A stretch of DNA of 64,000 bases. Source: Pseudorhizobium endolithicum. GTDB taxonomy: Bacteria; Pseudomonadota; Alphaproteobacteria; Rhizobiales; Rhizobiaceae. How positions within the stretch are numbered: position 1 is the first letter of the stretch; each line of letters opens with the position of its first letter. Location: contig NZ_CABFWF030000013.1 of the NCBI RefSeq assembly GCF_902153245.2, positions 242,846-306,845 on the forward strand, read 5' to 3'. Below, piece after piece: positions 27,826 through 36,366 of this stretch. The notes beneath the pieces were generated by a model that worked only from the letters and a program-made list of their open reading frames with translations, was not told where the DNA came from and searched no databases. A program made the position numbers and the translations under genes.

Positions 27826-29075
27826 CGCTCGGGCCCGGCTCCGGCGCGGATGACATCGTCCGGCATCTGAAGTCGCTCCGCAACGAGGCAAGCATCGCCG
27901 GCATGGCCCGCTTCGGCATCGACACCTCCACCGCGCTCGGGATCACGACCCCGCAGATGCGCTCGGTTGCCCGTCAGGTGAAGCGCAACCATGAACGCGC
28001 GCTCCAGCTCTGGCAGACTGGGCTGCGCGATGCCCGCATGGCTGCGATCCTCACTGCCGATCCGCACCGGCTGACGAGGGAGGAGGCCAGTGCCTGGGCG
28101 GCAGGCTTCAATTCCTGGGAAATCGTAGACACCGCCGCCGACCTTTTCACGCAGACGTCCTTCTGGCCGGAATTGATCGCGCAGTTCGCCGCGGACGAAC
28201 GCGAATATGTACGCCGCACCGCCTTCGCGATGATCGCCGGCGCGACCGTACGTAAAAAGCAGGAGCCGGATGAAAGACTGCTCGCCTATCTGCCGTTGAT
28301 CGAGGCGCACGCGACGGACCCGCGCAACTTCGTCAGGAAGGCCGTGAACTGGGCCTTGCGCAATATCGGCAAGCGCAACCGCGCCTGCCATGCTCCGGCG
28401 CTCGTCCTGGCCAAGAAGCTCGCGGCGAGTGATGACAGGACCGCACGCTGGATCGGCAAGGACGCCGTGCGCGAACTGATGAGCGAGAAGTCTCGCCCGC
28501 CTGAAATAGGCTCAGTCCTCGCCGGACTTCTGGTCGAGCACCATGTAGTCCAGCGGCAGTTCCGTCGTGTACTTGATCTGCTCCATCGCGAAGGCGGAGG
28601 AGACGTCGCGGATCTCGATGCGCGCGATCAGCCGCTTGTAGAAGGCGTCATAGGCGGCGATATCCGGCACCACGACCCGCAGCAGGTAGTCCACGTCGCC
28701 GCTCATCCGGTAGAACTCCACGACCTCCGGGAAGTCGACCACCACTTCGGAGAAGCGCTTCAGCCACTCGATGGAATGGCTCGCCGTGCGGATGGAGACG
28801 AAGACGGTGACCTTTGTGTTCACCTTGACCGGGTCGAGCAGCGCCACGCGCCGGCGGATGACGCCTTCCTCTTCCATCCTCTGGATGCGGCGCCAGCAGG
28901 GCGTGGTGGACAGGCCCACCTTCTTTGCGAGGTCGGCGACGGCCAGGGTGGAATCTTCCTGGAGGATACGCAGGATTTTACGGTCAAGACGGTCCATCAG
29001 AGAGCCTTTCGGAATGATATTCTCCGCTATAGCTCATTTCAGCACATACCGGCGAATTTTGTTTTAACGCGTTAG
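27822..29075 (+). CDS. DNA alkylation repair protein (HEAT-like), abnormally extended at the C-terminus
   Basis: Residues 1 to about 228 are a normal DNA alkylation repair (AlkC/AlkD-like) protein: ARFGIDTSTALGITTPQMRS, NSWEIVDTAADLFTQT, REYVRRTAFAMIAGATV and RNFVRKAVNWALRNIGKR. The normal protein should end just after the RELMSEK segment near 28490. Here the frame runs on for ~187 residues that are exactly antisense to the Lrp gene and look non-natural. Removing one base near 28490 would give a short end reading LARLK and a TAG at about 28508. So the extension is probably the result of a 1-nt indel. ATGA overlap with the previous gene. Confidence 0.7.
   Translation: MTLGPGSGADDIVRHLKSLRNEASIAGMARFGIDTSTALGITTPQMRSVARQVKRNHERALQLWQTGLRDARMAAILTADPHRLTREEASAWAAGFNSWEIVDTAADLFTQTSFWPELIAQFAADEREYVRRTAFAMIAGATVRKKQEPDERLLAYLPLIEAHATDPRNFVRKAVNWALRNIGKRNRACHAPALVLAKKLAASDDRTARWIGKDAVRELMSEKSRPPEIGSVLAGLLVEHHVVQRQFRRVLDLLHREGGGDVADLDARDQPLVEGVIGGDIRHHDPQQVVHVAAHPVELHDLREVDHHFGEALQPLDGMARRADGDEDGDLCVHLDRVEQRHAPADDAFLFHPLDAAPAGRGGQAHLLCEVGDGQGGIFLEDTQDFTVKTVHQRAFRNDILRYSSFQHIPANFVLTR
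28512..28997 (-). CDS. Lrp/AsnC-family transcriptional regulator
   Basis: 161 residues. N-terminal winged helix-turn-helix (LDRKILRILQEDSTLAVADL, KKVGLSTTPCWRRIQRMEE) and C-terminal RAM/ligand domain (EVVEFYRMSGDVDYLLRVVV). Such regulators sense amino acids and act on neighbouring or scattered metabolic genes. Full family length. The extended alkylation-repair frame covers it on the other strand. Confidence 0.93.
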   Translation of the reverse strand: MDRLDRKILRILQEDSTLAVADLAKKVGLSTTPCWRRIQRMEEEGVIRRRVALLDPVKVNTKVTVFVSIRTASHSIEWLKRFSEVVVDFPEVVEFYRMSGDVDYLLRVVVPDIAAYDAFYKRLIARIEIRDVSSAFAMEQIKYTTELPLDYMVLDQKSGED

Positions 29076-29729
29076 GATTTCCACATGCCGTTTCAGGACC
29101 GGCAGCACATCCGCCTCGAACCAGGGATTGCGCTTCAGCCAGCCGGTATTGCGCCAGCTCGGGTGCGGCAGCGGCAGGATTCGCGGCCCCTGGTTCACAA
29201 GAAAATAGTCCCGCCAGTTGCGGACGGTCTCCGTCATTCCCTTGCTTCGCCTCGTCCCCAGATGCCAGGCCTGCGCATACTGGCCGATCGCCAGCACCAG
29301 TTCGATCTGCGGCATTGCGTCGATGACGGCCCGCCGCCAGAGCGGCGCGCATTCCCGGCGCGGCGGCAGGTCGCTGCCTTTCTCGTCATAGCCGGGAAAG
29401 CAGAAGCCCATCGGCACGATTGCAAAACGGTCGGGGTCGTAGAACTCCTCCCGGCCGACCCCGAGCCACGCACGAAGGCGATCTCCGGAGGCGTCGTTGA
29501 ACGGCAGCCCGCTTTCGTGGACGCGGAGACCGGGAGCCTGCCCCGCGATCAGGATGCGCGCCTTGCGCGACAACACCGCCACCGGCCGCGGTTCGTGCGG
29601 CAGCCGGTCGACCGGACCGCGGGCAGGAGCGTCGAGACAGAGACGGCAGGAGGCGATCGCCGCCCGCAGTTCCTCCAGGCCGTCGCCGTGCCCTTCGATC
29701 AGTTTCGCCCGAACCATCCTTTCAGCCAT
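29064..29729 (-). CDS. uracil-DNA glycosylase family protein (Fe-S type)
   Basis: 221 residues. CRLC (about 28-31) and two later cysteines (GFCF, RRECAPLW) could hold a 4Fe-4S cluster as in family 4/5 glycosylases. The active-site region GQAPGLRVHESGLPFNDASG resembles the GEAPG..E..GxPF motif, and LPLPHPSWRN the C-terminal HPS motif. It excises uracil or deaminated bases. The first 31 bases overlap the end of the upstream nuclease gene, so the two are probably co-translated. Confidence 0.85.
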   Translation of the reverse strand: MAERMVRAKLIEGHGDGLEELRAAIASCRLCLDAPARGPVDRLPHEPRPVAVLSRKARILIAGQAPGLRVHESGLPFNDASGDRLRAWLGVGREEFYDPDRFAIVPMGFCFPGYDEKGSDLPPRRECAPLWRRAVIDAMPQIELVLAIGQYAQAWHLGTRRSKGMTETVRNWRDYFLVNQGPRILPLPHPSWRNTGWLKRNPWFEADVLPVLKRHVEILTR

Positions 29730-30265
29730 GCCAGGAAACCCTCCGCCGCGCTCGGATCGTCCATCATTCCATGCCGCACGCGCCAGTCGCGCGGACGCTC
29801 GAATTCACCTGTCCAAAGACCCTCGCCGCCACTGCGCGCTTCGGCCTCTTCCGACGAATAGTCGCCCGAGGCGACCGCCATGCCGGCCTTCACCAATTCC
29901 GCGTTTATATCTAGCCCGCCGTTACGACACCGCACGAGCAGCCGTCCGTAGCGGTCCCGTTCCGATCCGGAGCACACGACGGAAGCGGCGGAAGTAAGGC
30001 GCTCCAGCGTCGCCCGTGCCTCTTCCCCGCACCGCCAGTTCCGGCCGCTACCGTCTTCGCAGGTCTGCCGCGCCTCCGGAGCATCAAGCCCTTCGAGCCG
30101 CAATCGCTCCGCACCCGCCGCCAGCGTGTCCCCGTCGACTGCCACGAACGGCCCGGAGATAGACACGGCGGCGCTGTCTTCGAGCCGGGCGGCGATGAGG
30201 GCGCCGAGAAAAATCAGTGCGAGGAAAAGCCCGGCATCCCTCACCTTCCGAATTATTCGCGTCAC
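29699..30265 (-). CDS. thermonuclease (SNase-like) family protein
   Basis: 188 residues with an N-terminal hydrophobic anchor (about 9-25, DAGLFLALIFLGALIAA) and one staphylococcal nuclease domain. Catalytic pieces are visible: VDGDTLAAG, LRLEGLDAPEARQTC and ERDRYGRLLVRC. It is likely exported or membrane-tethered in the periplasm. A proline/arginine tail follows. Overlaps the glycosylase start by 31 bp. Confidence 0.85.
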   Translation of the reverse strand: MTRIIRKVRDAGLFLALIFLGALIAARLEDSAAVSISGPFVAVDGDTLAAGAERLRLEGLDAPEARQTCEDGSGRNWRCGEEARATLERLTSAASVVCSGSERDRYGRLLVRCRNGGLDINAELVKAGMAVASGDYSSEEAEARSGGEGLWTGEFERPRDWRVRHGMMDDPSAAEGFLAWLKGWFGRN

Positions 30266-30311
30266 GATCCCGCCTTAATCAACAACAGAGCCTTCAGAGA
30301 AATGGCAAACA

Positions 30312-30343
30312 AAACCTTGCCCGGCAGGATCTTCTTAAGGTTT
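30312..30343 (+). promoter_or_regulatory. inverted repeat AAACCTT-N18-AAGGTTT upstream of the histidine kinase
   Basis: Perfect 7-bp arms at 30312-30318 and 30337-30343, 44 bases before the kinase start, in the 121-bp divergent gap to the nuclease gene. Could be an operator or a weak RNA hairpin. No known binding site recognised. Confidence 0.3.
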
Positions 30344-30386
30344 GCGCCCTAGGCTCACAACCATCGGGGAAATCTATCCAGTGGTC

Positions 30387-31922
30387 ATGAGTAACGGCGC
30401 CAGCGCCTCGGCGGACAAGAACATCGTCGACCTGTCTCGCAGTCACCGCAACAAGGCGGTGTCGAAGACCGTCCGCGCGACCCGGGAACGCCTGCAGGCC
30501 AGCGGCGGCAGCGCGCCGGTCTTCGATCGCGACGTGCTGGCGATCCACATCAAGGCGGTTCTCCAGAGCGCCCTGGTCACGCCCCTGTTCGTGGCCGTGG
30601 TCACGGCCGTCGGCCTCTACGTCAACCCCGTCGCAAACCTTTTCGGCTGGGCCCTGCTCGCCCTCAGCGTTCATGCCATCAACGTGCTGATCGCACGCCG
30701 CGCCAGTCGGGTGGAGATCACGGCGGCCGACACTGGCAAGTGGCGGCGCCGGCTTCTGATCGGCCAGTTCCTGGTCGGCGGCGCCTGGGCGGTGTTCGCC
30801 ATTCAGGATTGCCCCGCCTGCACCGGGGATGGCTATTATTTCTATCAGGGCATGGCGCTTCTCGTGGCCATCTCCATCAGCGCCATGAACGGCGTGATGC
30901 TCCGCCAGGGCGTGCTGTTCGGCTTCCTGCCGCTGGTGGGCACCCTGCTCGTGGCCGCCTTCGTCTCCCGCCATCCGCTCGATATCGGCATGACGGCCAT
31001 GTGCGCCGTCGCAGTCGTGTTCTTTCACTACATCTCCGAGCGTCAATACCGTTCCAACCTCACGCTGATGTCCTATCAGTGGGAAAAGGACGACCTGATC
31101 GCCGAACTGGAGGTGGCGAAGTCCATGTCCGACGAGGCCCGCCGCCGCGCCGAGGACGCCAATCTCGCAAAATCGCGTTTCCTGGCTTCCATGTCGCATG
31201 AGTTGCGCACGCCTCTGAACGCCATCCTGGGCTTCTCCGAGGTCATGAATTCGGAACTGCTGGGCCCTCTCCCCAACCCGACCTACCGGGAGTATGCAGC
31301 CGACATCCACCGCTCCGGCGAGCACCTTCTGAACCTGATCAACGAGATCCTCGACCTGTCCCGCATCGAGGCCGGGCGCTATGAACTCAATGAGGAGGCT
31401 CTCTCCCTTCTCGACATCGCCGAGGACTGTATCGGCATGGTCCAGTTGCGGGCGAGTGCCAAGAACATCGCGATCCACGAGCAGTTCGAGCCCACCCTGC
31501 CGCAGATATGGGCCGACGAGAAGGCCATCCGCCAGGTCATCCTCAACCTGCTGTCCAACGCCGTGAAGTTCACCACCCAGGGCGGGGAGATCACCGTGAA
31601 GGTTGGCTGGACCGCCGGCGGCGGCCAATATGTCGCGGTGAAGGACAACGGTCCCGGTATACCGGAGGAAGAGATCCCGATCGTGCTCTCCGCCTTCGGC
31701 CAGGGCTCGATCGCCATCAAGAGCGCCGAACAGGGCACCGGGCTCGGCCTGCCAATCGTCCAGGCGATCCTGGCCAAGCACGACGGCCAGTTCGTGCTGC
31801 GCTCTAAACTGCGCGAGGGAACGGAGGCGATCGCCATCCTCCCCGCCACCCGCGTCCTGCAAAGCCTTCCGGCCGTCGAGGACGCCGCCCCGGTGGAGCG
31901 GCGCCGCAGGTCGTTTGCCTGA
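30387..31922 (+). CDS. membrane sensor histidine kinase
   Basis: 511 residues from ATG 30387. Cytoplasmic N-terminus of ~50 residues, five to six membrane helices (about 55-215), a coiled linker, then HisKA with phospho-acceptor His271 in MASMSHELRTPLNAILGFSE (first residue approximate). HATPase_c follows with N box QVILNLLSNAVKF, G1 KDNGPGIPEEE and G2 GTGLGLPIVQ. The catalytic core resembles the PleC/DivJ/PdhS group of alphaproteobacteria, but the membrane sensor part is different. No response regulator is nearby, so it is an orphan. The 522-aa antisense frame is spurious. Confidence 0.9.
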   Translation: MSNGASASADKNIVDLSRSHRNKAVSKTVRATRERLQASGGSAPVFDRDVLAIHIKAVLQSALVTPLFVAVVTAVGLYVNPVANLFGWALLALSVHAINVLIARRASRVEITAADTGKWRRRLLIGQFLVGGAWAVFAIQDCPACTGDGYYFYQGMALLVAISISAMNGVMLRQGVLFGFLPLVGTLLVAAFVSRHPLDIGMTAMCAVAVVFFHYISERQYRSNLTLMSYQWEKDDLIAELEVAKSMSDEARRRAEDANLAKSRFLASMSHELRTPLNAILGFSEVMNSELLGPLPNPTYREYAADIHRSGEHLLNLINEILDLSRIEAGRYELNEEALSLLDIAEDCIGMVQLRASAKNIAIHEQFEPTLPQIWADEKAIRQVILNLLSNAVKFTTQGGEITVKVGWTAGGGQYVAVKDNGPGIPEEEIPIVLSAFGQGSIAIKSAEQGTGLGLPIVQAILAKHDGQFVLRSKLREGTEAIAILPATRVLQSLPAVEDAAPVERRRRSFA

Positions 31923-31927
31923 ATGTC

Positions 31928-32965
31928 CTACCGGACGATCCGCAGGAAATCCCTGTCCTGTGCGAAGTCCTGCAGGTCGTCGTCCCGCTCGTTCTCCCTC
32001 GTCAGCGCCGCCAGATGACGCCGGTATCCGGGATCGAGATCCACGGCCCTGCGCGCTGCGTTCAGAACGGCCCGGCGCACCTCTGCGAGCTGTGCCTTCG
32101 GTGCCTCGTTCAACAGCAGCTGATGGTGCCGCTGGCCGTTGGCCGCCGCCATCAGATACCAGTAACGCGCCATCTGGGAGGCAACCGTGTCCTCCAGGTT
32201 CTCGCCAATCTCCAGCACGCGGCGGTAGCCATCCTCCTCGTACAACAAAGCATTCAGCACATGCATGGTCTGGTCGAGGGATATCCTGTCGACATTGGCG
32301 ATATAGCTCATCACGGAGCCTCCATTCTTCCCCGCGAGCTCCTTGGCGATGGAGCGGATCTCGGCGGTATCGACCGGAAGCTCCTCGTCACCGACCCGGC
32401 TCATCAGTTTCTCGACGTGCAGGAAGAGCGGGGAGAGATACAGTCTGGTGTAGAGGTAGAGAAAGACGAAGCCCGACACGAGCCCGACAATCAGAATGAA
32501 CGGTCCTGCCGCCGCCAGGCTCTTGGAACTCTCCGCTTCAAGAAAGCCGGTGAAGGATCGCAGATGTGCGCCGATGGAGGTAACCTGGCTCAGGCCGACG
32601 CCGACGATCATGGTTGTCAGCCATTCGGAGATCCGCTCGAGATTGGTGTTCGAGCCCAGAAGCCGGCTGTTCGCCGCCGCTTTCGCGCCCTCTCCTGCGC
32701 CGGCGTTAGCTGCTGCCGTGCCGGTGGAGAGCACTCTCGGTACCGAAAACAGGAACCCCAGCGACGCGCCTGCGGCCGACGCCGCAAAAAGAATAAGTCC
32801 GCCAAGACCCACGGCGCCGGCCACGCCCCTGAACTGGGACAAGACGAGGCACACTCCGGTGACGACAGCCCCGATCATGCCGATCAGCGCCAGCAGAACC
32901 GCATGCTGATCCCTCTGCCGCGTCTCCCGATCCGCCAGCCATCGTCCCCTGAGCATACCCAACAT
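31928..32965 (-). CDS. hypothetical membrane protein with cytoplasmic helical tail
   Basis: 345 residues from ATG 32965, chosen because GGGAGGGG lies three bases upstream; the frame reaches TTG 32992. Two N-terminal helices (about 25-75; LLALIGMIGAVVTGVCLVLS, GLGGLILFAASAAGASLGFL), then an Ala/Gly linker, a third helix near 145-170 (ILIVGLVSGFVFLYLYTRLY), and a ~170-residue tail with helical hairpins resembling tetratricopeptide-type packing. No family recognised. Convergent with the kinase gene (5 bp gap). Confidence 0.65.
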   Translation of the reverse strand: MLGMLRGRWLADRETRQRDQHAVLLALIGMIGAVVTGVCLVLSQFRGVAGAVGLGGLILFAASAAGASLGFLFSVPRVLSTGTAAANAGAGEGAKAAANSRLLGSNTNLERISEWLTTMIVGVGLSQVTSIGAHLRSFTGFLEAESSKSLAAAGPFILIVGLVSGFVFLYLYTRLYLSPLFLHVEKLMSRVGDEELPVDTAEIRSIAKELAGKNGGSVMSYIANVDRISLDQTMHVLNALLYEEDGYRRVLEIGENLEDTVASQMARYWYLMAAANGQRHHQLLLNEAPKAQLAEVRRAVLNAARRAVDLDPGYRRHLAALTRENERDDDLQDFAQDRDFLRIVR

Positions 32966-33049
32966 ATCGACCCCTCCCGGTTGTATTGACAAATGAATAC
33001 AACCAAAGATAACGAAGGGTCAAGATGCCCCATTCCGTGCGTCGGTGAC

Positions 33050-33442
33050 TTAGCCAAGAAGTCGGTCGTACAGGCACCACAGCACGAACAAGCCGTTTGC
33101 ACACAACAGGCAGAAGACTGCGAAGGAACCCAGGTCCTTGGCATGCCGGCCGACAGTCGAAATTTCCGGCGAGATGCGGTCCACCAGTTCCTCGATCGCC
33201 GTGTTCAGAGCCTCGACGCAGAAGAGAAGCAGCATCAGGATGATGAAGATCAGGTAGTGGACGGGCTGCACGCCGATCAACAGGAAGAGCAGCAGTCCGA
33301 GGACGAAGGCGACCACCTCTGTTCGGAATGCCTCTTCCTGCCAGACCCGTGCCAGGCCCTGCAGGGAATAGCGGGTTGCGGCGAGCACGCGCCGCGGCCC
33401 GCTCGCCTTCCTGATCCCGCTCTTCTGTGGTGCCTTCTCCAA
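33050..33442 (-). CDS. dgkA: diacylglycerol kinase
   Basis: About 130 residues, the usual DgkA size. Family motif FCVEALNTAIEELVDRIS with the catalytic Glu, and three membrane helices (VVAFVLGLLLFLLIGV, LIFIILMLLLFCVEAL, FAVFCLLCANGLFVLWCL). Phosphorylates diacylglycerol to phosphatidate, recycling lipid from periplasmic glucan decoration. No ATG exists at the right place; TTG 33442, three bases after the cobT stop, is the best start. The open frame extends antisense-like through cobT in another frame and should not be used. Confidence 0.85.
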   Translation of the reverse strand: MEKAPQKSGIRKASGPRRVLAATRYSLQGLARVWQEEAFRTEVVAFVLGLLLFLLIGVQPVHYLIFIILMLLLFCVEALNTAIEELVDRISPEISTVGRHAKDLGSFAVFCLLCANGLFVLWCLYDRLLG

Positions 33443-33444
33443 GA

Positions 33445-34461
33445 TCAGTGCCCCGCGTTCACGCCCGCCTGGGCGAAGGTGGCCATGCCGGAATGGCAGG
33501 CGGCGGCGGCCTTCACGATGCCGGCTGCGAGCGCCGCGCCGGTGCCTTCGCCGAGCCGCATGCCGAGCGCCAGGAGTGGCGTCTTGCCAAGCTTCTCGAC
33601 CGCCTTCAGGTGACCCGGCTCGGCCGAGACATGGCCGATCAGGCAATGGTCGAGCGCCGATGGATTGGCCGCCTTCAGGATCGATGCCGCGGCCGTCACC
33701 ACATAGCCGTCGAGCAGCACCGGAATCTTCTCCATCCGCGCGGCGAGGATCGCGCCGGCGATAGCCGCGATCTCGCGGCCGCCCAATCGCCGCAGCACTT
33801 CGAGCGGGTCCTTGAGGTGGTCCTTGTGGAACTCCACCGCCGTCTTCACCGCCTGCACCTTCCGCTCCATCTGGACGCCGTGCGAGCCGGTCCCCGGTCC
33901 CACCCAGTCCTCGGCCTCCCCGCCGTACAGGGCAAGGTTGATGGCCGCCGCGATCGTCGTATTGCCGATACCCATTTCGCCGACGCAGAGAAGATCGGTG
34001 CCGCCGGCGATCGCCTCCATGCCGAAGGCCATGGTCGCGGCGCAATCGCGCTCCGAAAGCGCCGCCTCGCAGGTGATGTCGCCGGTCGGATAGTCGAGCG
34101 CGAGATCGAAGATCTTGAGCCCCAGGTCGTAGGTGACACAGATCTGGTTGATCGCCGCGCCGCCGGCGGCGAAATTCTCCACCATCTGCTGCGTGACCGA
34201 CGGCGGGAAGGGCGTGATGCCGTGCTTCGTCACGCCGTGATTGCCGGCAAAGATCGCCACCAGCGGGCGTGTCACCGCCGGGGGACGCCCCGTCCACGCC
34301 GCCAGCCACATGGCGATCTCCTCCAGCCGTCCGAGCGAGCCCGGCGGCTTCGTCAGCTGCGCGTCCCGCTCGCGGGCAGCGACCAGTGTGCGGGAGTCCG
34401 GACCCGGCAGGTTCTGCAGCAGGGTCCGGAAGTCGTCGAATGGCAGGCCGCTCACGCTCAT
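33445..34461 (-). CDS. cobT: nicotinate-nucleotide-dimethylbenzimidazole phosphoribosyltransferase
   Basis: 338 residues from ATG 34461, the normal CobT length; the open frame itself runs back to 35262 across cobS and is not real there. Motifs: KPPGSLGRLEEIAMWLAAW, IFAGNHGVTKHGITPFPP, GEMGIGNTTIAAAI and the catalytic-Glu tail GMRLGEGTGAALA. It attaches the dimethylbenzimidazole made by BluB to ribose phosphate for B12 nucleotide-loop assembly. Followed directly by dgkA; divergent from cobS. Confidence 0.95.
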   Translation of the reverse strand: MSVSGLPFDDFRTLLQNLPGPDSRTLVAARERDAQLTKPPGSLGRLEEIAMWLAAWTGRPPAVTRPLVAIFAGNHGVTKHGITPFPPSVTQQMVENFAAGGAAINQICVTYDLGLKIFDLALDYPTGDITCEAALSERDCAATMAFGMEAIAGGTDLLCVGEMGIGNTTIAAAINLALYGGEAEDWVGPGTGSHGVQMERKVQAVKTAVEFHKDHLKDPLEVLRRLGGREIAAIAGAILAARMEKIPVLLDGYVVTAAASILKAANPSALDHCLIGHVSAEPGHLKAVEKLGKTPLLALGMRLGEGTGAALAAGIVKAAAACHSGMATFAQAGVNAGH

Positions 34462-34554
34462 GGGGATGCTCTCTTTCGTCCTCGGCCGGCTGCTTGTCTT
34501 TGCCGGCAAATCAGGCTTTGGTGCTCTCATAATCGGGCAGGCACGGAGGGACAA

Positions 34555-35337
34555 CTGCCAAACGCGAAGGAATTCCTCACCGACCTTGCCCGCTCGCTCG
34601 GCTTTCTCAGCCGTCTGCCGGTGCCTGCCCGTTTTTTCGAGGGGCATGACGGCTCCGTCAGCCGTGCCGTGCGGGCCTTTCCGGCCGCAGGCGTTCTGAT
34701 CGCCGCCGGGCCGGCGCTCGTGCTCGCGCTGTTGCTGCAAATGGACGCGGATCCTCTCTTGCCGGTGGTCGTCGCGCTCACGGTGCTGACGATCCTCACC
34801 GGCGCATTGCATGAGGACGGCCTTGCCGATGCGGCCGACGGTTTCGGCGGTGGCAGGGATCGGGAGCATGCGCTGTCGATCATGAAGGACAGCCGTGCCG
34901 GAAGCTATGGCGTCATCGCCCTCATCCTGTCCCTCGCCCTGCGGACGGCGGCCCTCGCCGCCCTCGCCGAAGGAAAGGCTGCACTTCCGGCCCTGGGATT
35001 GATGGCTGCGGCGGCAATCAGCCGAGGCCTGATGGTCTGGCATTGGGCGGCGTTGCCGTCGGCGCGCCCTAACGGGGTGGCAGTCGCCGCCGGCAGGCCG
35101 GCCGCGGCTTCCCGCACCTTCGCCCTCACCAGCGCGGCCCTCCTCGCGCTGCTCCTCCTGCTGCCGGCGGTCTCTCCCGTCCCTGTCCTCCTTGCCGGCG
35201 CCCTTGCAGCGCTTGCCGCTCTCGGTGTCACCCGGCTTGCGACAAGGAAGATCGGCGGCCACACCGGCGATACGATCGGCGCCACGCAGCAGGCCAGCGA
35301 GATCGTGTTTCTCGCCTCCCTTGCACTCATCGCCTGA
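34555..35337 (+). CDS. cobS: adenosylcobinamide-GDP ribazoletransferase
   Basis: The CobS protein is clear from about 34561: FLSRLPVPARFFEG, ALHEDGLADAADGFGGG, IMKDSRAGSYG and GGHTGDTIGATQQASEIV. It has several membrane helices and is about 260 residues, the full family length. It joins adenosylcobinamide-GDP and alpha-ribazole, the last step of B12 assembly. In this frame there is no ATG, GTG or TTG between the divergent cobT start and the conserved sequence. CTG 34555, five bases after GGAGGG, is the best placed candidate. The open frame further upstream is antisense to cobT. Confidence 0.88.
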   Translation: MPNAKEFLTDLARSLGFLSRLPVPARFFEGHDGSVSRAVRAFPAAGVLIAAGPALVLALLLQMDADPLLPVVVALTVLTILTGALHEDGLADAADGFGGGRDREHALSIMKDSRAGSYGVIALILSLALRTAALAALAEGKAALPALGLMAAAAISRGLMVWHWAALPSARPNGVAVAAGRPAAASRTFALTSAALLALLLLLPAVSPVPVLLAGALAALAALGVTRLATRKIGGHTGDTIGATQQASEIVFLASLALIA

Positions 35338-35346
35338 ACCGCCGAT

Positions 35347-35577
35347 ATGTCAGCCATGATCTCGCCCTGCATCCTCGTCTGCTCCATCGACGACAAGACC
35401 GGCTACTGCTTCGGCTGTGGACGCACCCGCGACGAAATCGCGGGCTGGATGAAGTTCAGCGAGGGGGAGCGGCTGGCGCTGATGGAAATTCTGCCTGCAC
35501 GGATCGATACGGTCGAGCGGAAGCCCCGCCGCGAAACGAAGCGCCAGCGGCTGGCGCGGGAGCGGGCGCTCCCGTGA
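35347..35577 (+). CDS. DUF1289 domain protein (cysteine-rich, possible Fe-S)
   Basis: 76 residues. Four cysteines in the DUF1289 pattern (SPCILVC ... GYCFGCGRTRDEIAGW), which may bind iron-sulfur or zinc. Basic C-terminus. A second ATG lies three codons in. Starts 9 bp after cobS, and its stop overlaps the next start (GTGA). Confidence 0.85.
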   Translation: MSAMISPCILVCSIDDKTGYCFGCGRTRDEIAGWMKFSEGERLALMEILPARIDTVERKPRRETKRQRLARERALP

Positions 35578-36278
35578 ACGGTCTCACCTTCGTCCTTCTC
35601 GTTCTGGGTGCGGGCCTTGCCCTTCTCCTCGTCAACCACGACAGCGGCCAGACCTTCGGCATGGCGAACGAGGATTTCGGCCGGATGATCTACCTCGTGC
35701 CGATCGCCGGCTTGCTCTCGGCCGGCCTGCTCGCCGGACGCCGGGGCAACCTTGGCCAGATCCTGCGCTACATCGCCGTCTGGCTCGTCATCATCCTCGG
35801 CCTCGTCGCCGGCTACCTCTATCGCTACGACCTGCAGCAGATCGGCGCCCGCCTTTCCGCCGGCCTTGTTCCGGGAAGCGCGGTGGAGGTCAGCAGCCGG
35901 GACGGCATCACCGAAGTCGTCATCCATCGCGGCACCCGCGGACATTTCCAGACGACGGTGAGCGTGAACGGCCATCCGGTCCCGATGCTCGTGGATACCG
36001 GCGCCAGCGCCGTGGTCCTGTCCTACGACGATGCCGAACGGATCGGCCTCGACCCGCGAAGCCTTGCCTATTCCGTGACCGTTTCGACAGCCAATGGCCG
36101 GGCCACCGCTGCCCCGGTGCGGCTGGCCGAGATTGTGATCGGCCCGATCGTGCGTCGCGACCTGCGTGCCATGGTTGCCGAGGAAGGCCGGCTGGACCAG
36201 AGCCTTCTCGGCATGACCTTCCTTTCCACGCTGGATTCGGTCCAGATGCAGACCGACGAACTGCGTCTGCGCGACTGA
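35574..36278 (+). CDS. TIGR02281-type clan AA aspartic protease, membrane-anchored
   Basis: 234 residues from GTG 35574 (4-bp overlap with the previous gene). Three hydrophobic helices in the first ~85 residues, then a retropepsin-like domain with the active site VDTGASAVVLSYDDAERIGL (Asp near 141) and the LLGMTFLSTLDSVQ end of the fold. One-Asp clan AA proteases act as dimers; this one probably works in the periplasm. Substrate unknown. Confidence 0.88.
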   Translation: MNGLTFVLLVLGAGLALLLVNHDSGQTFGMANEDFGRMIYLVPIAGLLSAGLLAGRRGNLGQILRYIAVWLVIILGLVAGYLYRYDLQQIGARLSAGLVPGSAVEVSSRDGITEVVIHRGTRGHFQTTVSVNGHPVPMLVDTGASAVVLSYDDAERIGLDPRSLAYSVTVSTANGRATAAPVRLAEIVIGPIVRRDLRAMVAEEGRLDQSLLGMTFLSTLDSVQMQTDELRLRD

Positions 36279-36332
36279 CGCCTCTCCTCTGAAGGAGTGA
36301 TACAGTCCTGGCGCCTGCGTCAGAACGTCGTT

Positions 36333-36360
36333 TTGTCAACTTTGCCGGATGGGCTATAAG
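36333..36360 (+). promoter_or_regulatory. predicted sigma-70 promoter of the 52-aa membrane protein
   Basis: TTGTCA (36333-36338), 16-bp spacer, TATAAG (36355-36360). Start of transcription is expected near 36366-36368, on top of the ATG at 36367, so the mRNA may be leaderless. Confidence 0.5.
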
Positions 36361-36366
36361 CCGGCC

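Noticed and set aside
30294..31862. 522-codon frame antisense to the histidine kinase
   Set aside because: The kinase motifs on the plus strand are complete; the antisense product is low-complexity His/Asp/Gly.
33427..34554. Upstream part of the long frame leading into cobS
   Set aside because: This part is antisense to cobT; only the section from about 34555 reads as CobS.
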